Of a stretch of 19,257 bases of DNA, positions 1-7,548 are shown in pieces (positions within the stretch are counted from its first letter, which is position 1; each line of letters starts with the position of its first letter). Position numbers and translations under genes: made by a program. The DNA comes from a bacterium (GTDB lineage: Bacteria; Patescibacteriota; Gracilibacteria; UBA1369; GCA-2718715). The stretch spans positions 1-19,257 of the forward strand of contig JAUHYY010000006.1 of assembly GCA_030426295.1 (NCBI GenBank), read 5' to 3'. The notes below the pieces were generated by a model. It ran no database searches, was not told the origin of the DNA, and saw nothing but the letters and a program-made list of their open reading frames with translations.

Positions 1-67
1 ACCATACAAACAAATTTTTAGAAACTGTTACAAACACAACCAGCATTTCTATAATTTTTTCTCCCAT
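1..67 (-). CDS. Start of an unidentified gene, cut by the window edge
   Basis: An ATG at 67..65 opens a frame that stays open to the window edge, 22 codons beginning MGEKIIEMLVV. It starts 8 nt after the stop of the isopentenyl phosphate kinase gene and on the same strand, the spacing seen throughout this operon, so it is probably the next cistron. Only the N-terminus is visible and it carries no recognisable motif. By position a prenyl diphosphate synthase or another isoprenoid enzyme would fit, but that is a guess from context, not from the sequence. Confidence 0.45.
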   Translation of the reverse strand, partial: MGEKIIEMLVVFVTVSKNLFVW

Positions 68-75
68 AGTTTTTG

Positions 76-726
76 TTAATTCTGGTCAATATTACGGAAA
101 ACTACGGAATTTTTAAACCCTAAGTTCTTTAACTTCTCAAGTTTACCGATCATACCACCTGTTGCATCATCAACTACTTCTTTCACAGCATTATCAATTA
201 CTTGATCAATCTCGCTCATATGAAATTCAGCCAAAACACTACCATCTTTTAACGTAACCCCGAAAACATCAGAATAAAAAACGATATCTTGAGTTTTGGC
301 AATTTTAGCCACAATAGAGTCGCCAGACAAAATTGTAGCCATACCATCTTTATCAACTACACTACCAAAATAAACTGGTAAACCCTTTGTATCCGCATTT
401 TTAAAATCTGACCAAGTACTAATTCTTTTATATTCAGCATCAGGGAAAAACACGTTCACCAGATCCATAACTTGCTGATAATAAGACTCCAAGCCTTCAA
501 TGAACTTTTCAGCCTTCTTATATTCAACTTCAGACCCTTCTTCTTTAAGACCTAAAGCTAAGGCTTTGTCATGACCAAAAGAACCAACACCAAATACAAG
601 AGCACTAACTTTTTCTTTCGATAAATCAAGTAAGCATTCTTTCAACCGATCAACTTCTATAACAGGTTTTTTAGGATTACTTTTATTGGTAGCAATGCTG
701 CCACCAATCTTAACTACGTAACTCAT
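76..726 (-). CDS. Isopentenyl phosphate kinase (amino acid kinase fold)
   Basis: Phosphorylates isopentenyl phosphate to IPP with ATP, the last step of the alternative mevalonate pathway, in the cytosol. The reading frame extends upstream to 771, but I start at the ATG at 726 because the protein then begins directly with the conserved strand and glycine loop MSYVVKIGGS (Lys6, GGS 8-10). Further family signatures are GVGSFGHD with the catalytic-type His52, the LSGDSI and YSDVFGV segments, and the C-terminal DATGGMIGKLEKL, very close to the family's TGGMxGK motif. At 216 residues it is shorter than the roughly 245-260 usual for archaeal enzymes. The start overlaps the end of the DUF35 gene by 17 nt, implying translational coupling. 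The aspartokinase-like fold is shared with UMP and glutamate kinases, but TGGM-GK and the operon make isopentenyl phosphate kinase the strong call. Stop TAA. Confidence 0.88.
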   Translation of the reverse strand: MSYVVKIGGSIATNKSNPKKPVIEVDRLKECLLDLSKEKVSALVFGVGSFGHDKALALGLKEEGSEVEYKKAEKFIEGLESYYQQVMDLVNVFFPDAEYKRISTWSDFKNADTKGLPVYFGSVVDKDGMATILSGDSIVAKIAKTQDIVFYSDVFGVTLKDGSVLAEFHMSEIDQVIDNAVKEVVDDATGGMIGKLEKLKNLGFKNSVVFRNIDQN

Positions 727-1009
727 TATTCTTAACAACTTTAGGCAAATAAAATCTAAGACCTCTTTCACTTTGAAAACCGAATCTTAAGACTATTCTA
801 ACCTGATCTCCAATTTCTAACAAATCACCCTTTGCAACCTGGTAAGAACCAAATTCGCCATTATCAAATCGAACAATACATACATCGTATGGATCCCTAT
901 AACTTTTTGGTGTAGCAGTAACTGAACTTAAGGCGTATACAACTCCATCTCGACCAATTAGGTCTCTAAACTTTTTCGCCAATCTTGTAAGTAGTTGTCC
1001 TGAAATCAT
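710..1009 (-). CDS. DUF35 OB-fold protein, probable scaffold of a thiolase/HMG-CoA synthase complex
   Basis: A 99-residue protein matching the OB-fold half of DUF35 (acyl-CoA-associated OB-fold) proteins: GVVYALSSVTATPKSY, then DPYDVCIVRFDNGEF and LLEIGDQVRIVLRFG. In archaea, DUF35 proteins sit between thiolase and HMG-CoA synthase and form a shared CoA-binding channel that pulls the unfavourable thiolase reaction forward. Here the gene directly follows thiolase (TAATG, 1-nt overlap) and HMG-CoA synthase precedes that, the same grouping. Typical members carry an N-terminal rubredoxin-like zinc ribbon with two CxxC pairs. This one has a single cysteine and replaces the ribbon with a short basic segment (about residues 5-20, LTRLAKKFRD). 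Family assignment comes from the OB-fold pattern and context; function is inferred. Stop TAA. Confidence 0.75.
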   Translation of the reverse strand: MISGQLLTRLAKKFRDLIGRDGVVYALSSVTATPKSYRDPYDVCIVRFDNGEFGSYQVAKGDLLEIGDQVRIVLRFGFQSERGLRFYLPKVVKNNELRS

Positions 1010-2079
1010 TATTTTTTAAGTAAAGTTACAAAACTAGTATTACCTGTGCCCGCCATATTTTGAGCAAGTCCATAACTATCATTTTTCATATTTTCAAATA
1101 AGTAGGCAATTTGCTTAACACCTGTTGCACCTACAGGGTGACCACATGCCTTGAGTCCTCCAGAAATATTAACATTAAACTTATCTTCAGCAGCATCATC
1201 GATACCTTGACCTCGTTCACTTAAACGTAGGTCTTCATAAATCATCGCCTCGGCAATTGAGAAACAATCATGTATTTCAAACATATCAATCATTGAAGCA
1301 TCAATACCTGTAGCCTTATAAAGTTTATTAGCTGCAACATTCGTAGAATTTATTGAAATAATAGAGTCTCTATCCTTTAGGGCCAATGAATCTTGTGCCA
1401 TTTGCACATCAACAACTTCTACACCTTCGCCTTCTTTTGAGATAACAACAGCAGAAACACCATCAGTAAAAGGGGAACAATGCAACAACTTTAGTGGCCG
1501 TGAAACCATCACACTTTTCTCAAAATCTGAATCCTTTAACTCTCTATGAAACTGTGCATTAGAATTAGATAAGGCATAAGAATGTGCTTTCATTGAAATC
1601 TTATCTAAAAGCATCAGATCTTTTTTATACTCGTGCAAATATCTAGATGCCATTAAGCCATACAATGCAGCAAAAGTAAGACCAAACAAATACTCATTTT
1701 CAAAATCAGAAGCACCCATTAAAGCCTCAGTAATTTCACAAGAACTGAAGTCAGTCATTTTCTCAACACCAAGCACAATCACCTTATCAAACTCACCAGA
1801 TTCAACAGACTTAAAGGCTCTATAAAAAGCCATACCACCAGAAGCGCATGCAAGAGTGTAATTAAAGAAAGGAACATCCATTTGAACTCTATCTCTAACT
1901 GCAACACCAAGCTGATTCATATTATAAAGCTTTGAACCCATCATATTCCCAACAAAAACAGCATCAATATTGTCGAGATTTATTTCTAAACCATTTATTG
2001 CTTCTTCAGATAAATCAACAAGGTCTTTATCGTAAAATTCACCAAACTTCGAAATGTAGCTATCTGTAATTACTACCAT
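1009..2079 (-). CDS. Acetyl-CoA C-acetyltransferase (archaeal-type thiolase)
   Basis: Condenses two acetyl-CoA to acetoacetyl-CoA, the entry step of the mevalonate pathway. The 356-residue protein has the thiolase fold in its archaeal/SCP-x-like form. The nucleophile is Cys78 in LACASGGMAF, the active-site histidine is His270 in MFEIHDCFSIAE, and the C-terminal loop is SGGLKACGHPVGATG with Cys312 and His314. The end AQNMAGTGNTSFVTLL is also family-typical. It is shorter than classical bacterial biosynthetic thiolases (about 390) and lacks their NPxGG start. Its start overlaps the upstream HMG-CoA synthase stop by 7 nt and its TAA overlaps the DUF35 ATG. This packing matches the archaeal thiolase-HMGCS-DUF35 grouping, so channelling of acetoacetyl-CoA is likely (inference). 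Confidence 0.9.
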   Translation of the reverse strand: MVVITDSYISKFGEFYDKDLVDLSEEAINGLEINLDNIDAVFVGNMMGSKLYNMNQLGVAVRDRVQMDVPFFNYTLACASGGMAFYRAFKSVESGEFDKVIVLGVEKMTDFSSCEITEALMGASDFENEYLFGLTFAALYGLMASRYLHEYKKDLMLLDKISMKAHSYALSNSNAQFHRELKDSDFEKSVMVSRPLKLLHCSPFTDGVSAVVISKEGEGVEVVDVQMAQDSLALKDRDSIISINSTNVAANKLYKATGIDASMIDMFEIHDCFSIAEAMIYEDLRLSERGQGIDDAAEDKFNVNISGGLKACGHPVGATGVKQIAYLFENMKNDSYGLAQNMAGTGNTSFVTLLKK

Positions 2080-2954
2080 ATTCTCTTTGTTAGATTAGAC
2101 TGAAACTCTTTAACTCGATCGTTTGTTTTTAACATAAATGCATCAGAACCGGCTCCTGAACCATAACTAATCATAACAATATTTTGATTTGGCTCAGCCT
2201 TTTCTAAAACAGCTCTAAGCCCCATCAAGCTACAAGCAGAAAAACAATTTTTATATTTAGGGAACACAAACGAATACTCAAGCAAAGACTTATCTAGCCC
2301 CAACAAATCTACTACCTTGAATGGGAACTTAGCATTCGGCATATGCAGTACTAAATGATCAATTTCAGAATCCTCAAAAGCAACTTTTTCTTTCAACAAA
2401 TTGTACGCTTTAACTACATACTTTAAATAACCACCTTCGCCTGTGAACCTTCCTTCATGAACAGGAGTAGGGGAATCTTGTGCTCGCCAAAAATCAGATA
2501 CATCATCAGCTAAACTAACGTAATCAACGATTTCACAAAAATAGTTATCATTTGAAACAACTACTCCAACAGCTCCAGCACCAACCGATGAAGACAAGAC
2601 ATCACCAGTTTCTGCCTCAGCAATATCAGACCCAACAGCTAAACCACTTTCGATCTTACCCGATTCTACTAATGCAGAAACTACCTGCAAAGCAGAAGTA
2701 CCAGCTTTACAAGCAAATTCCATATCAGCAGCAAAAACAGCCTCATTCAATCTTAAAGTTGAAGCTAACATAGAAGCAGTACTCTTAACTGCATAAGGCT
2801 TCGTTTCAGTCCCAAAATAACATGCACCAATCTTTGACCTATCTATTCCAACTAAAGCATCTTCGCAAGCCTCAATTGCTAAAGTGTAAGTATCTTGATC
2901 AACCATTGAACCACACGGAACATTAAACCCAATATTTGCTATTCCAGACTTCAT
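2073..2954 (-). CDS. Hydroxymethylglutaryl-CoA synthase, archaeal type, short form
   Basis: Condenses acetoacetyl-CoA with acetyl-CoA to HMG-CoA. The 293-residue thiolase-fold protein shows the archaeal signatures: MEFACKAGTSAL with general base Glu79 and nucleophile Cys82, then DFWRAQDSPTPVHEGRFTGE, the catalytic-type His204 in VLHMPNAKFP, and the closing SYGSGAGSDAF. Archaeal enzymes are usually near 345-350 residues, so this one is about 50 shorter, mostly lost between motifs rather than by truncation, since both ends are conserved. The ATG at 2954 overlaps the HMG-CoA reductase stop as ATGA, and the TAG stop overlaps the thiolase start. It could be mistaken for a KAS III enzyme because of the shared fold, but FACKAGT, DFWR and the neighbours argue for HMG-CoA synthase. 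Confidence 0.9.
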   Translation of the reverse strand: MKSGIANIGFNVPCGSMVDQDTYTLAIEACEDALVGIDRSKIGACYFGTETKPYAVKSTASMLASTLRLNEAVFAADMEFACKAGTSALQVVSALVESGKIESGLAVGSDIAEAETGDVLSSSVGAGAVGVVVSNDNYFCEIVDYVSLADDVSDFWRAQDSPTPVHEGRFTGEGGYLKYVVKAYNLLKEKVAFEDSEIDHLVLHMPNAKFPFKVVDLLGLDKSLLEYSFVFPKYKNCFSACSLMGLRAVLEKAEPNQNIVMISYGSGAGSDAFMLKTNDRVKEFQSNLTKRIW

Positions 2955-4033
2955 TTTCTATTTCTTAAACGATCATGAGACTCTGCAAGTGTACCTTCAA
3001 CAAGAGAAATAAAAAGTGAAATCTCCCCAGCCAAACAAACCTTAGCAATCAATTCAGCCAATTCAGATTTCGAACCTATCTTACAAAATTGAAAAAACTG
3101 CTGAACATAATTTTGATCAGTACCACCACCTTTATAACCAACAATCAAATTATGTATCTCTAAAGTAAAAACTAAATCATCTTCAACAATATCTAATCCA
3201 AACTCAGCCTGCGACGAATCAGGTACATGACCTAAATCCTGACCAAATGCTAAAAATAACGCAGCAATAATATTCGAAACATGACCATTACTTGTTACGC
3301 ATCCAGCAAGCTTAGATCCAATTACATATTTCATCTCATAAACATTCTTAACTCTATCTAAATCAAGCCCTGGGTTAGGGACCCTAACACTGACAGAAAC
3401 TTTATAACCACGACCAGATTCAATATTTAGCATCGAAACTTTTTTATCAGAGCAATAATTCGAGCTAAGAACAAAATCAACAATTTCAACAGGCGACTTG
3501 CTTATGATGAATTCATTCAAAACTCTATCTACAGCAATTGTAATCATATTCATTCCCATGGCTTCACTACTATCAGCAATAAATCGTAAATATACATGAA
3601 CACCTCCTTGAACAACCTGCAAATCAGTCATAGTCAAATGACCTGAATCAAACACTGCTTTTATCTCATCATAAGAACACTCGATAAATTCAATAAACTT
3701 TATTGCATCATCTTCAGTTTCAAACTTAAAAGCAGGTGCACGTGTTATGCCATTATCTTCAATCTCAAGATCTACCTCATAACCACTCATATACTTCAGC
3801 CCACGATTCACAGAGGCAACCAAAGCAGATTCTGTAGTTGCTAATGGAACATAAACATCATCAATTGGACCAGCTATTCCAACAGGATAAGGCAAAGCCC
3901 CAATGCCATTCTCAATCCCAAGATAATTCATATCAACTAAATCACCACTAAAATCGATCATATCTCTTCGCTTTTTCAAAGCTTCAATAGGAGTCATTGC
4001 ATCCTCCAATTCATAAATCTTCTGATCTGCCAT
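2951..4033 (-). CDS. HMG-CoA reductase, class I-like
   Basis: Reduces HMG-CoA to mevalonate with two NAD(P)H, normally the committed step. At 360 residues it has soluble class I (archaeal/eukaryotic) length and no membrane segment. The catalytic set is visible: Glu68 in ATTESALVAS, Lys197 in NYCSDKKVS, Asp266 in FGQD and His353 in AESHDRL. ENGIGALPYPVGIAGP and the cofactor segment EAMGMNMIT are also typical. Some positions diverge: GQDLGHVPDSS where most have an AQ after GQD, and GGGTDQNYVQ in the glycine loop. The frame stops at a TGA (2953..2951), the only intact gene here ending in TGA. It forms an ATGA overlap with HMG-CoA synthase, but a TAG follows three sense codons later, so the end would barely change if TGA were read through. 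It starts 26 nt after the CAP-protein stop. Confidence 0.93.
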   Translation of the reverse strand: MADQKIYELEDAMTPIEALKKRRDMIDFSGDLVDMNYLGIENGIGALPYPVGIAGPIDDVYVPLATTESALVASVNRGLKYMSGYEVDLEIEDNGITRAPAFKFETEDDAIKFIEFIECSYDEIKAVFDSGHLTMTDLQVVQGGVHVYLRFIADSSEAMGMNMITIAVDRVLNEFIISKSPVEIVDFVLSSNYCSDKKVSMLNIESGRGYKVSVSVRVPNPGLDLDRVKNVYEMKYVIGSKLAGCVTSNGHVSNIIAALFLAFGQDLGHVPDSSQAEFGLDIVEDDLVFTLEIHNLIVGYKGGGTDQNYVQQFFQFCKIGSKSELAELIAKVCLAGEISLFISLVEGTLAESHDRLRNRK

Positions 4034-4059
4034 GGTGGTCTAATTAAAGGCACTTGAGC

Positions 4060-4785
4060 CTACCATATGAGGCCTTTTTTTTGAATAGTAAATCGATTTC
4101 TAAGCTTAAGACTATTTAATCCAGCAAAAATTGAGAACTCATATTCACCACGTTTTTGCATATGTACCTCAAAACTAAAAATATGACCATACTCAACATC
4201 AACATATTCATTCACAATTTCATTGTCGTATTTGTCTTTAACCATTAGTAAAACCTGTCTAATAGATCTATCTAGAACCCTACCTTTAACCTTAACAGTA
4301 TTTCTTATACGAACTTTAGAAGGCAAAGGCTTAACAGTCAAAACTCTATGCGAAAAATTTTGCGTAAAATAATAAGTCTTATTGTCAGAGACTGCACAAC
4401 CAATCCCTACGCAATTATAACTTTTCGAAAGGATATTCTCTCTATGCCCTTTACTATTCATCAACCCAATATGTGAAGTCTTAACTGGATTTGAATGACC
4501 ACGTACCTTTGCAAGATTTTCACCAGAAACAACCTCAGAAACATTACCAAGCTCGAACCTATCTTTAGGAGATTTTCGATCTAAACTTTCATGAGCAAAA
4601 TAATCCTTATCAGCCATATCGTAGCTATGTTTACGAGCAACTTTTCTTAAATCATACTGATAAAATAATGGCCACAGTCCATTTCTCTTTCGCTCTTTAT
4701 TCAACATTCTATAAAGGGAATATTCCAAAGTCACCAATGCATTTGGCCTAAAAATCCTCAAGAACAAATATTTCAGAAAAAACAT
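4060..4785 (-). CDS. CAP/SCP-domain protein (YkwD-like) inside the mevalonate operon
   Basis: A 241-residue protein with a bacterial CAP (SCP/PR-1) domain at about residues 22-145. It shows ARKHSYDMADKDYFAHESL (His53), the GENLA motif with Glu89, HIGLMNSKGHRENIL (His114) and YYFTQNF. These are the His/Glu residues that line the CAP cavity. Residues about 150-241 form a beta-rich tail of unknown family. The N-terminus is hydrophobic and basic (MFFLKYLFLRIFR), shorter than a convincing signal peptide; CAP proteins are usually extracytoplasmic and some bind sterols or other lipids. It sits between the decarboxylase and HMG-CoA reductase genes with 58 nt and 26 nt spacers, the loosest junctions in the operon. 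That could mean later insertion or a separate promoter. Its molecular role is not known. Stop TAG. Confidence 0.85.
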   Translation of the reverse strand: MFFLKYLFLRIFRPNALVTLEYSLYRMLNKERKRNGLWPLFYQYDLRKVARKHSYDMADKDYFAHESLDRKSPKDRFELGNVSEVVSGENLAKVRGHSNPVKTSHIGLMNSKGHRENILSKSYNCVGIGCAVSDNKTYYFTQNFSHRVLTVKPLPSKVRIRNTVKVKGRVLDRSIRQVLLMVKDKYDNEIVNEYVDVEYGHIFSFEVHMQKRGEYEFSIFAGLNSLKLRNRFTIQKKGLIW

Positions 4786-4806
4786 ATAAGTCTATAAAGC
4801 ATGCAA

Positions 4807-4836
4807 ATTATATCAAATATTCAGAATTAAAACTCT
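4807..4836 (-). promoter_or_regulatory. Weak candidate internal promoter upstream of the CAP gene
   Basis: The 58-nt spacer before the CAP gene contains a perfect TATAAT on the minus strand (4812..4807), about 22 nt before the ATG. The matching -35 region at 17-18 nt is poor (GAGTTT or AGAGTT). The spacer is also flanked by an imperfect 12-nt inverted repeat, with AAGTCT near the decarboxylase stop and AGACTT just before the CAP ATG. In AT-rich DNA a lone TATAAT is weak evidence, so this is only a candidate for separate expression of the CAP-HMGR-HMGS-thiolase part. Confidence 0.25.
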
Positions 4837-4843
4837 AAAGACT

Positions 4844-5773
4844 TTACAGAATTTCAATTGCACCATTCAGCTCATTAACAATCACCTCACAACCAAAGTT
4901 GAGACCCTCAACATCTTCTCGCTGCATAATAAAATGAGGATTACATCCAGCATCAAACGTAAAATATGCATTTACCCCCTGAGACTTAACCATATAAATA
5001 AGCTCTAAACTTTTGTCATATAAATACTGCATTCTCTTATCAGTAGTATAGTGATTCAACAAAAAAGAAATTGCCTCTTCCTCTACAACCTCACCAAACG
5101 AATAAAAATCATTAGCATCAACAGAAGCTAGTAATCTCTTAGCTCTATAATCAATATTTTGAATCCGATCTTCATACAAGTAAGAAGACAAAGCACTCAA
5201 ATGCCCAGAATATGAAGAAACCTTTTTCTCACTCGAATCAACCAAACAAACCACATCTACCAAATCCATATTTAATTCATTCTGCTCAAACTCACTCGGC
5301 CTATCTGGATCATATACGACAATACCTTTACCAAGGGACCTAACAGCAGAAGCTGATCCACTCAATCGAGTCATCTCGACTAAATCAGAGTTTTCAAACT
5401 TTCCACCAAACCTTCTAGCTAATTCAAAAAGGCCAAAAGTCAAAGCCGACATAGAACTAGCAGATGATGCAATCCCACAAGCAGTAGGAAAACTATTCTC
5501 AGACTTAACTTCAACAAAAGGCAACAAAGTACCACGCTTCATAAAAAAATCACGGACTCTCACAATATGCTTCAAAGCCATATCTGTATCTCCATCAAAT
5601 TCGTAACTATCAGCCGAAAAATCACCATAAAAAAACTCAGAAGTAGTAAATGCATCAGATAAATTCAAAGAAATAGATGTATTATTTGGCATAACTGTAT
5701 CTTCATCATTCCTACCCCAATATTTAATCAAAGCAATATTAGCAGGTGATTTAACTTTAAAACTAAGCTTCAT
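4844..5773 (-). CDS. Mevalonate phosphate/diphosphate decarboxylase (GHMP family)
   Basis: ATP-dependent decarboxylase of the mevalonate pathway. I start at the ATG at 5773 (the frame extends to 5821) because the protein then begins MKLSFKVKSPANIALIKYWG, the conserved N-terminal motif. That gives 309 residues. Other signatures are FPTACGIASSASSMSAL (phosphate-binding GHMP loop), GSASAVRSLGKG with the substrate-binding Arg145, and FTFDAGCNPHF with the catalytic Asp274. It overlaps the mevalonate kinase stop by 11 nt. Family members act on mevalonate 5-diphosphate (classical) or mevalonate 5-phosphate (as in Haloferax and some Chloroflexi). No phosphomevalonate kinase is visible while an isopentenyl phosphate kinase is present, so I favour the monophosphate substrate. 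Sequence motifs alone do not settle it. Stop TAA. Confidence 0.88.
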   Translation of the reverse strand: MKLSFKVKSPANIALIKYWGRNDEDTVMPNNTSISLNLSDAFTTSEFFYGDFSADSYEFDGDTDMALKHIVRVRDFFMKRGTLLPFVEVKSENSFPTACGIASSASSMSALTFGLFELARRFGGKFENSDLVEMTRLSGSASAVRSLGKGIVVYDPDRPSEFEQNELNMDLVDVVCLVDSSEKKVSSYSGHLSALSSYLYEDRIQNIDYRAKRLLASVDANDFYSFGEVVEEEAISFLLNHYTTDKRMQYLYDKSLELIYMVKSQGVNAYFTFDAGCNPHFIMQREDVEGLNFGCEVIVNELNGAIEIL

Positions 5774-6536
5774 ATAAAATCTCAAATTCAAAATCATTTT
5801 CAATTGTAGATCTCTGTTCATCAGTCAATCTACCTATACCAACAACCGCTCCACTACCATTTGTTTTTCCACCGGCACCAGTGACCTTGGCAGCAATCCC
5901 CTCATGACCAAGCCAAGATATAAACTCATTTGCTTTGTCATCTACAGCACCAATTTGCTCTAGCAAAGACTGACACTCAACTACTGCACTAGCAATACCT
6001 CCAATATCTTGTTGATACCAAGAACTTTTAAAATCATTCACACAACTTTCAAATCCATCTACCATTTCAACACTTTTAACCATTTCAGAACTAACATCTT
6101 CACAGCATGTATTCACAACAAAAAAATCAAAGAAGACATCATCAAGTTTCTGCACTTCTTCTTTAGCCCAAAAATATGTACCTTCGTGAGTCACACCAAA
6201 AGCATCAACACCACTAGCAAAAGCCTCAAACTCATTAATACATTTAAGCTTATCTTCAAGAGTTCCTTCAAGACCATTTCTCTCTACAAAAAAATCATAT
6301 AGTGCAGCAACCAAAGCAGAAGAATAACCAAGACCAACTCCCATAGGTAGATCACCTCCGATACTAACTCCACACGATTCAACACCTAAGTACTCGGCAA
6401 CAAAATCTACATCTAGAAAATTAAGATCCCCATCATTAACTTCTAAATATAAAGGAATATCAGAAACAATAGCAGGGCAACCGTACAAGCAAGCATGCTC
6501 ACCACCCCAAATAATTTTACCGTGCGCCTTAGACAT
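5763..6536 (-). CDS. Mevalonate kinase, short GHMP-family form
   Basis: Phosphorylates mevalonate to mevalonate 5-phosphate. The start chosen is the ATG at 6536 (the frame is open to 6566), giving MSKAHGKIIWGGEHACLYG, the GHMP motif 1 with Lys7. Motif 2 is LPMGVGLGYSSALVAAL (around residues 63-79), with a Tyr where most mevalonate kinases have GLGSSAA. The catalytic Asp is Asp111 in ASGVDAFGVTHEGTYFW, and motif 3 is AKVTGAGGKTNGSG from Lys217. At 257 residues it is shorter than typical bacterial or archaeal enzymes of about 290-320. It overlaps the isomerase stop by 8 nt and the decarboxylase start by 11 nt. Another GHMP kinase such as phosphomevalonate kinase is possible, but the motifs and operon position favour mevalonate kinase. 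Stop TAG. Confidence 0.82.
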   Translation of the reverse strand: MSKAHGKIIWGGEHACLYGCPAIVSDIPLYLEVNDGDLNFLDVDFVAEYLGVESCGVSIGGDLPMGVGLGYSSALVAALYDFFVERNGLEGTLEDKLKCINEFEAFASGVDAFGVTHEGTYFWAKEEVQKLDDVFFDFFVVNTCCEDVSSEMVKSVEMVDGFESCVNDFKSSWYQQDIGGIASAVVECQSLLEQIGAVDDKANEFISWLGHEGIAAKVTGAGGKTNGSGAVVGIGRLTDEQRSTIENDFEFEILYEA

Positions 6537-7548
6537 TTTTCTTCTGCAATAAAGATCTATTCCCAACTACAGAATCAATTTCACTCACACCTGTAACAAA
6601 CATAGAAATCTGAAACTGTTTTTTCCATTCTTCTATCAAATTCACTACATCTTCTAAGCTCTTCATAGCAGCCAAAGCAAAAGGTCTAGCTGAATTACCG
6701 ACCACTGCACCAAGTGCAACAGACTTAAAGACATCAACCCCAGATCTAAGACCACCACCTGAAATAAACGAAACCTCTGGAAATTCAAGAACGTTATCAA
6801 AAAGCAAATCAACAGTATTGAAACCTTCTTCTACAAAAGGATCAGCCAAACTCATGCTACCTCTTTGACCTTCAATATATGACCATGAAGTACCACCATG
6901 ACCTGAAACATCTACATACTCAGCACCAACTTCAACAAGATCACTCATTACATCCGAAGAAATCCCCATACCAACATCCTTCACAATCACCGGAACATCT
7001 AAAGCCTTAATCAAAGACTGCAGCTTATCAAGTAAACCAACAAAGCTAACATCACCTTCAGGCTGTAATGCTTCTTGTAAAGGATTCAAGTGAACACTCA
7101 TAGCATCTAATCCAAACAAATCTATCAATCGCTTAATATCGTCAATTGATACCCCGTAATTCATTTGAACCAAACCAATATTACCAATTAAAGGAACTTG
7201 AGCCGCCAAATCACGAACATTAAAAGTATCAAACAAAGATTCATCTTCTAAATATGCTCGCATAGAACCAAGTCCCATACCAACTCCAGTCTGATTTGCT
7301 GCAACCGCCAATATTTCATTCACACTTTTAGCCTCATCAGCACCCCCAGTCATTGGACTTATATAAAAAGGGAAAGACAAAGTCTTACCTAAAAACTCAG
7401 TTTCCGAAGAAACCTTAGACAAATCTACCTCGGGTAAAGACATATAATTCAATTTCAAAGAAGAAAAGGCATTACCACCAATACTTAAGTCACTTGCATC
7501 TTGCGATACAATTTCTAAATGTTCTTTTTTTCTTTTGTTTATATTCAT
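6529..7548 (-). CDS. fni: Type 2 isopentenyl-diphosphate delta-isomerase (FMN-dependent)
   Basis: Interconverts IPP and DMAPP using reduced FMN, Mg2+ and NAD(P)H, supplying the starter for prenyl chains. The 339-residue protein has the TIM-barrel signatures in order: KRKKEHLEI at the N-terminus, FPFYISPMTGG, GMGLGSMRAY, SVHLNPLQEALQPEGD (the His/Asn/Gln/Glu substrate and metal site), VPVIVKDVGMGIS, VDVSGHGGTSWSYIE and FISGGGLRSGVDV (FMN phosphate loop). The His in SGHGGTSW is a variable position in the family. It begins with a TAATG overlap on the aspartase-family gene and ends inside the mevalonate kinase start region, so it belongs to the same transcript. Stop TAA. Confidence 0.94.
   Translation of the reverse strand: MNINKRKKEHLEIVSQDASDLSIGGNAFSSLKLNYMSLPEVDLSKVSSETEFLGKTLSFPFYISPMTGGADEAKSVNEILAVAANQTGVGMGLGSMRAYLEDESLFDTFNVRDLAAQVPLIGNIGLVQMNYGVSIDDIKRLIDLFGLDAMSVHLNPLQEALQPEGDVSFVGLLDKLQSLIKALDVPVIVKDVGMGISSDVMSDLVEVGAEYVDVSGHGGTSWSYIEGQRGSMSLADPFVEEGFNTVDLLFDNVLEFPEVSFISGGGLRSGVDVFKSVALGAVVGNSARPFALAAMKSLEDVVNLIEEWKKQFQISMFVTGVSEIDSVVGNRSLLQKKNV

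Noticed and set aside
2552..2773. Open frame of 73 codons on the plus strand
   Set aside because: Gln-rich antisense shadow of the HMG-CoA synthase gene with no family pattern; the opposite strand carries the conserved FACKAGT motif.
4046..4080. AAAGGC...GCCTTTTTTTT on the plus strand looks like an intrinsic terminator
   Set aside because: The loop is about 20 nt, the T-run belongs to Lys codons of the minus-strand CAP gene, and no plus-strand gene ends here. On the minus strand the stem lacks a proper U-run.
6009..6302. Open frame of 97 codons on the plus strand
   Set aside because: Antisense to mevalonate kinase, with repetitive low-complexity composition and no motif.
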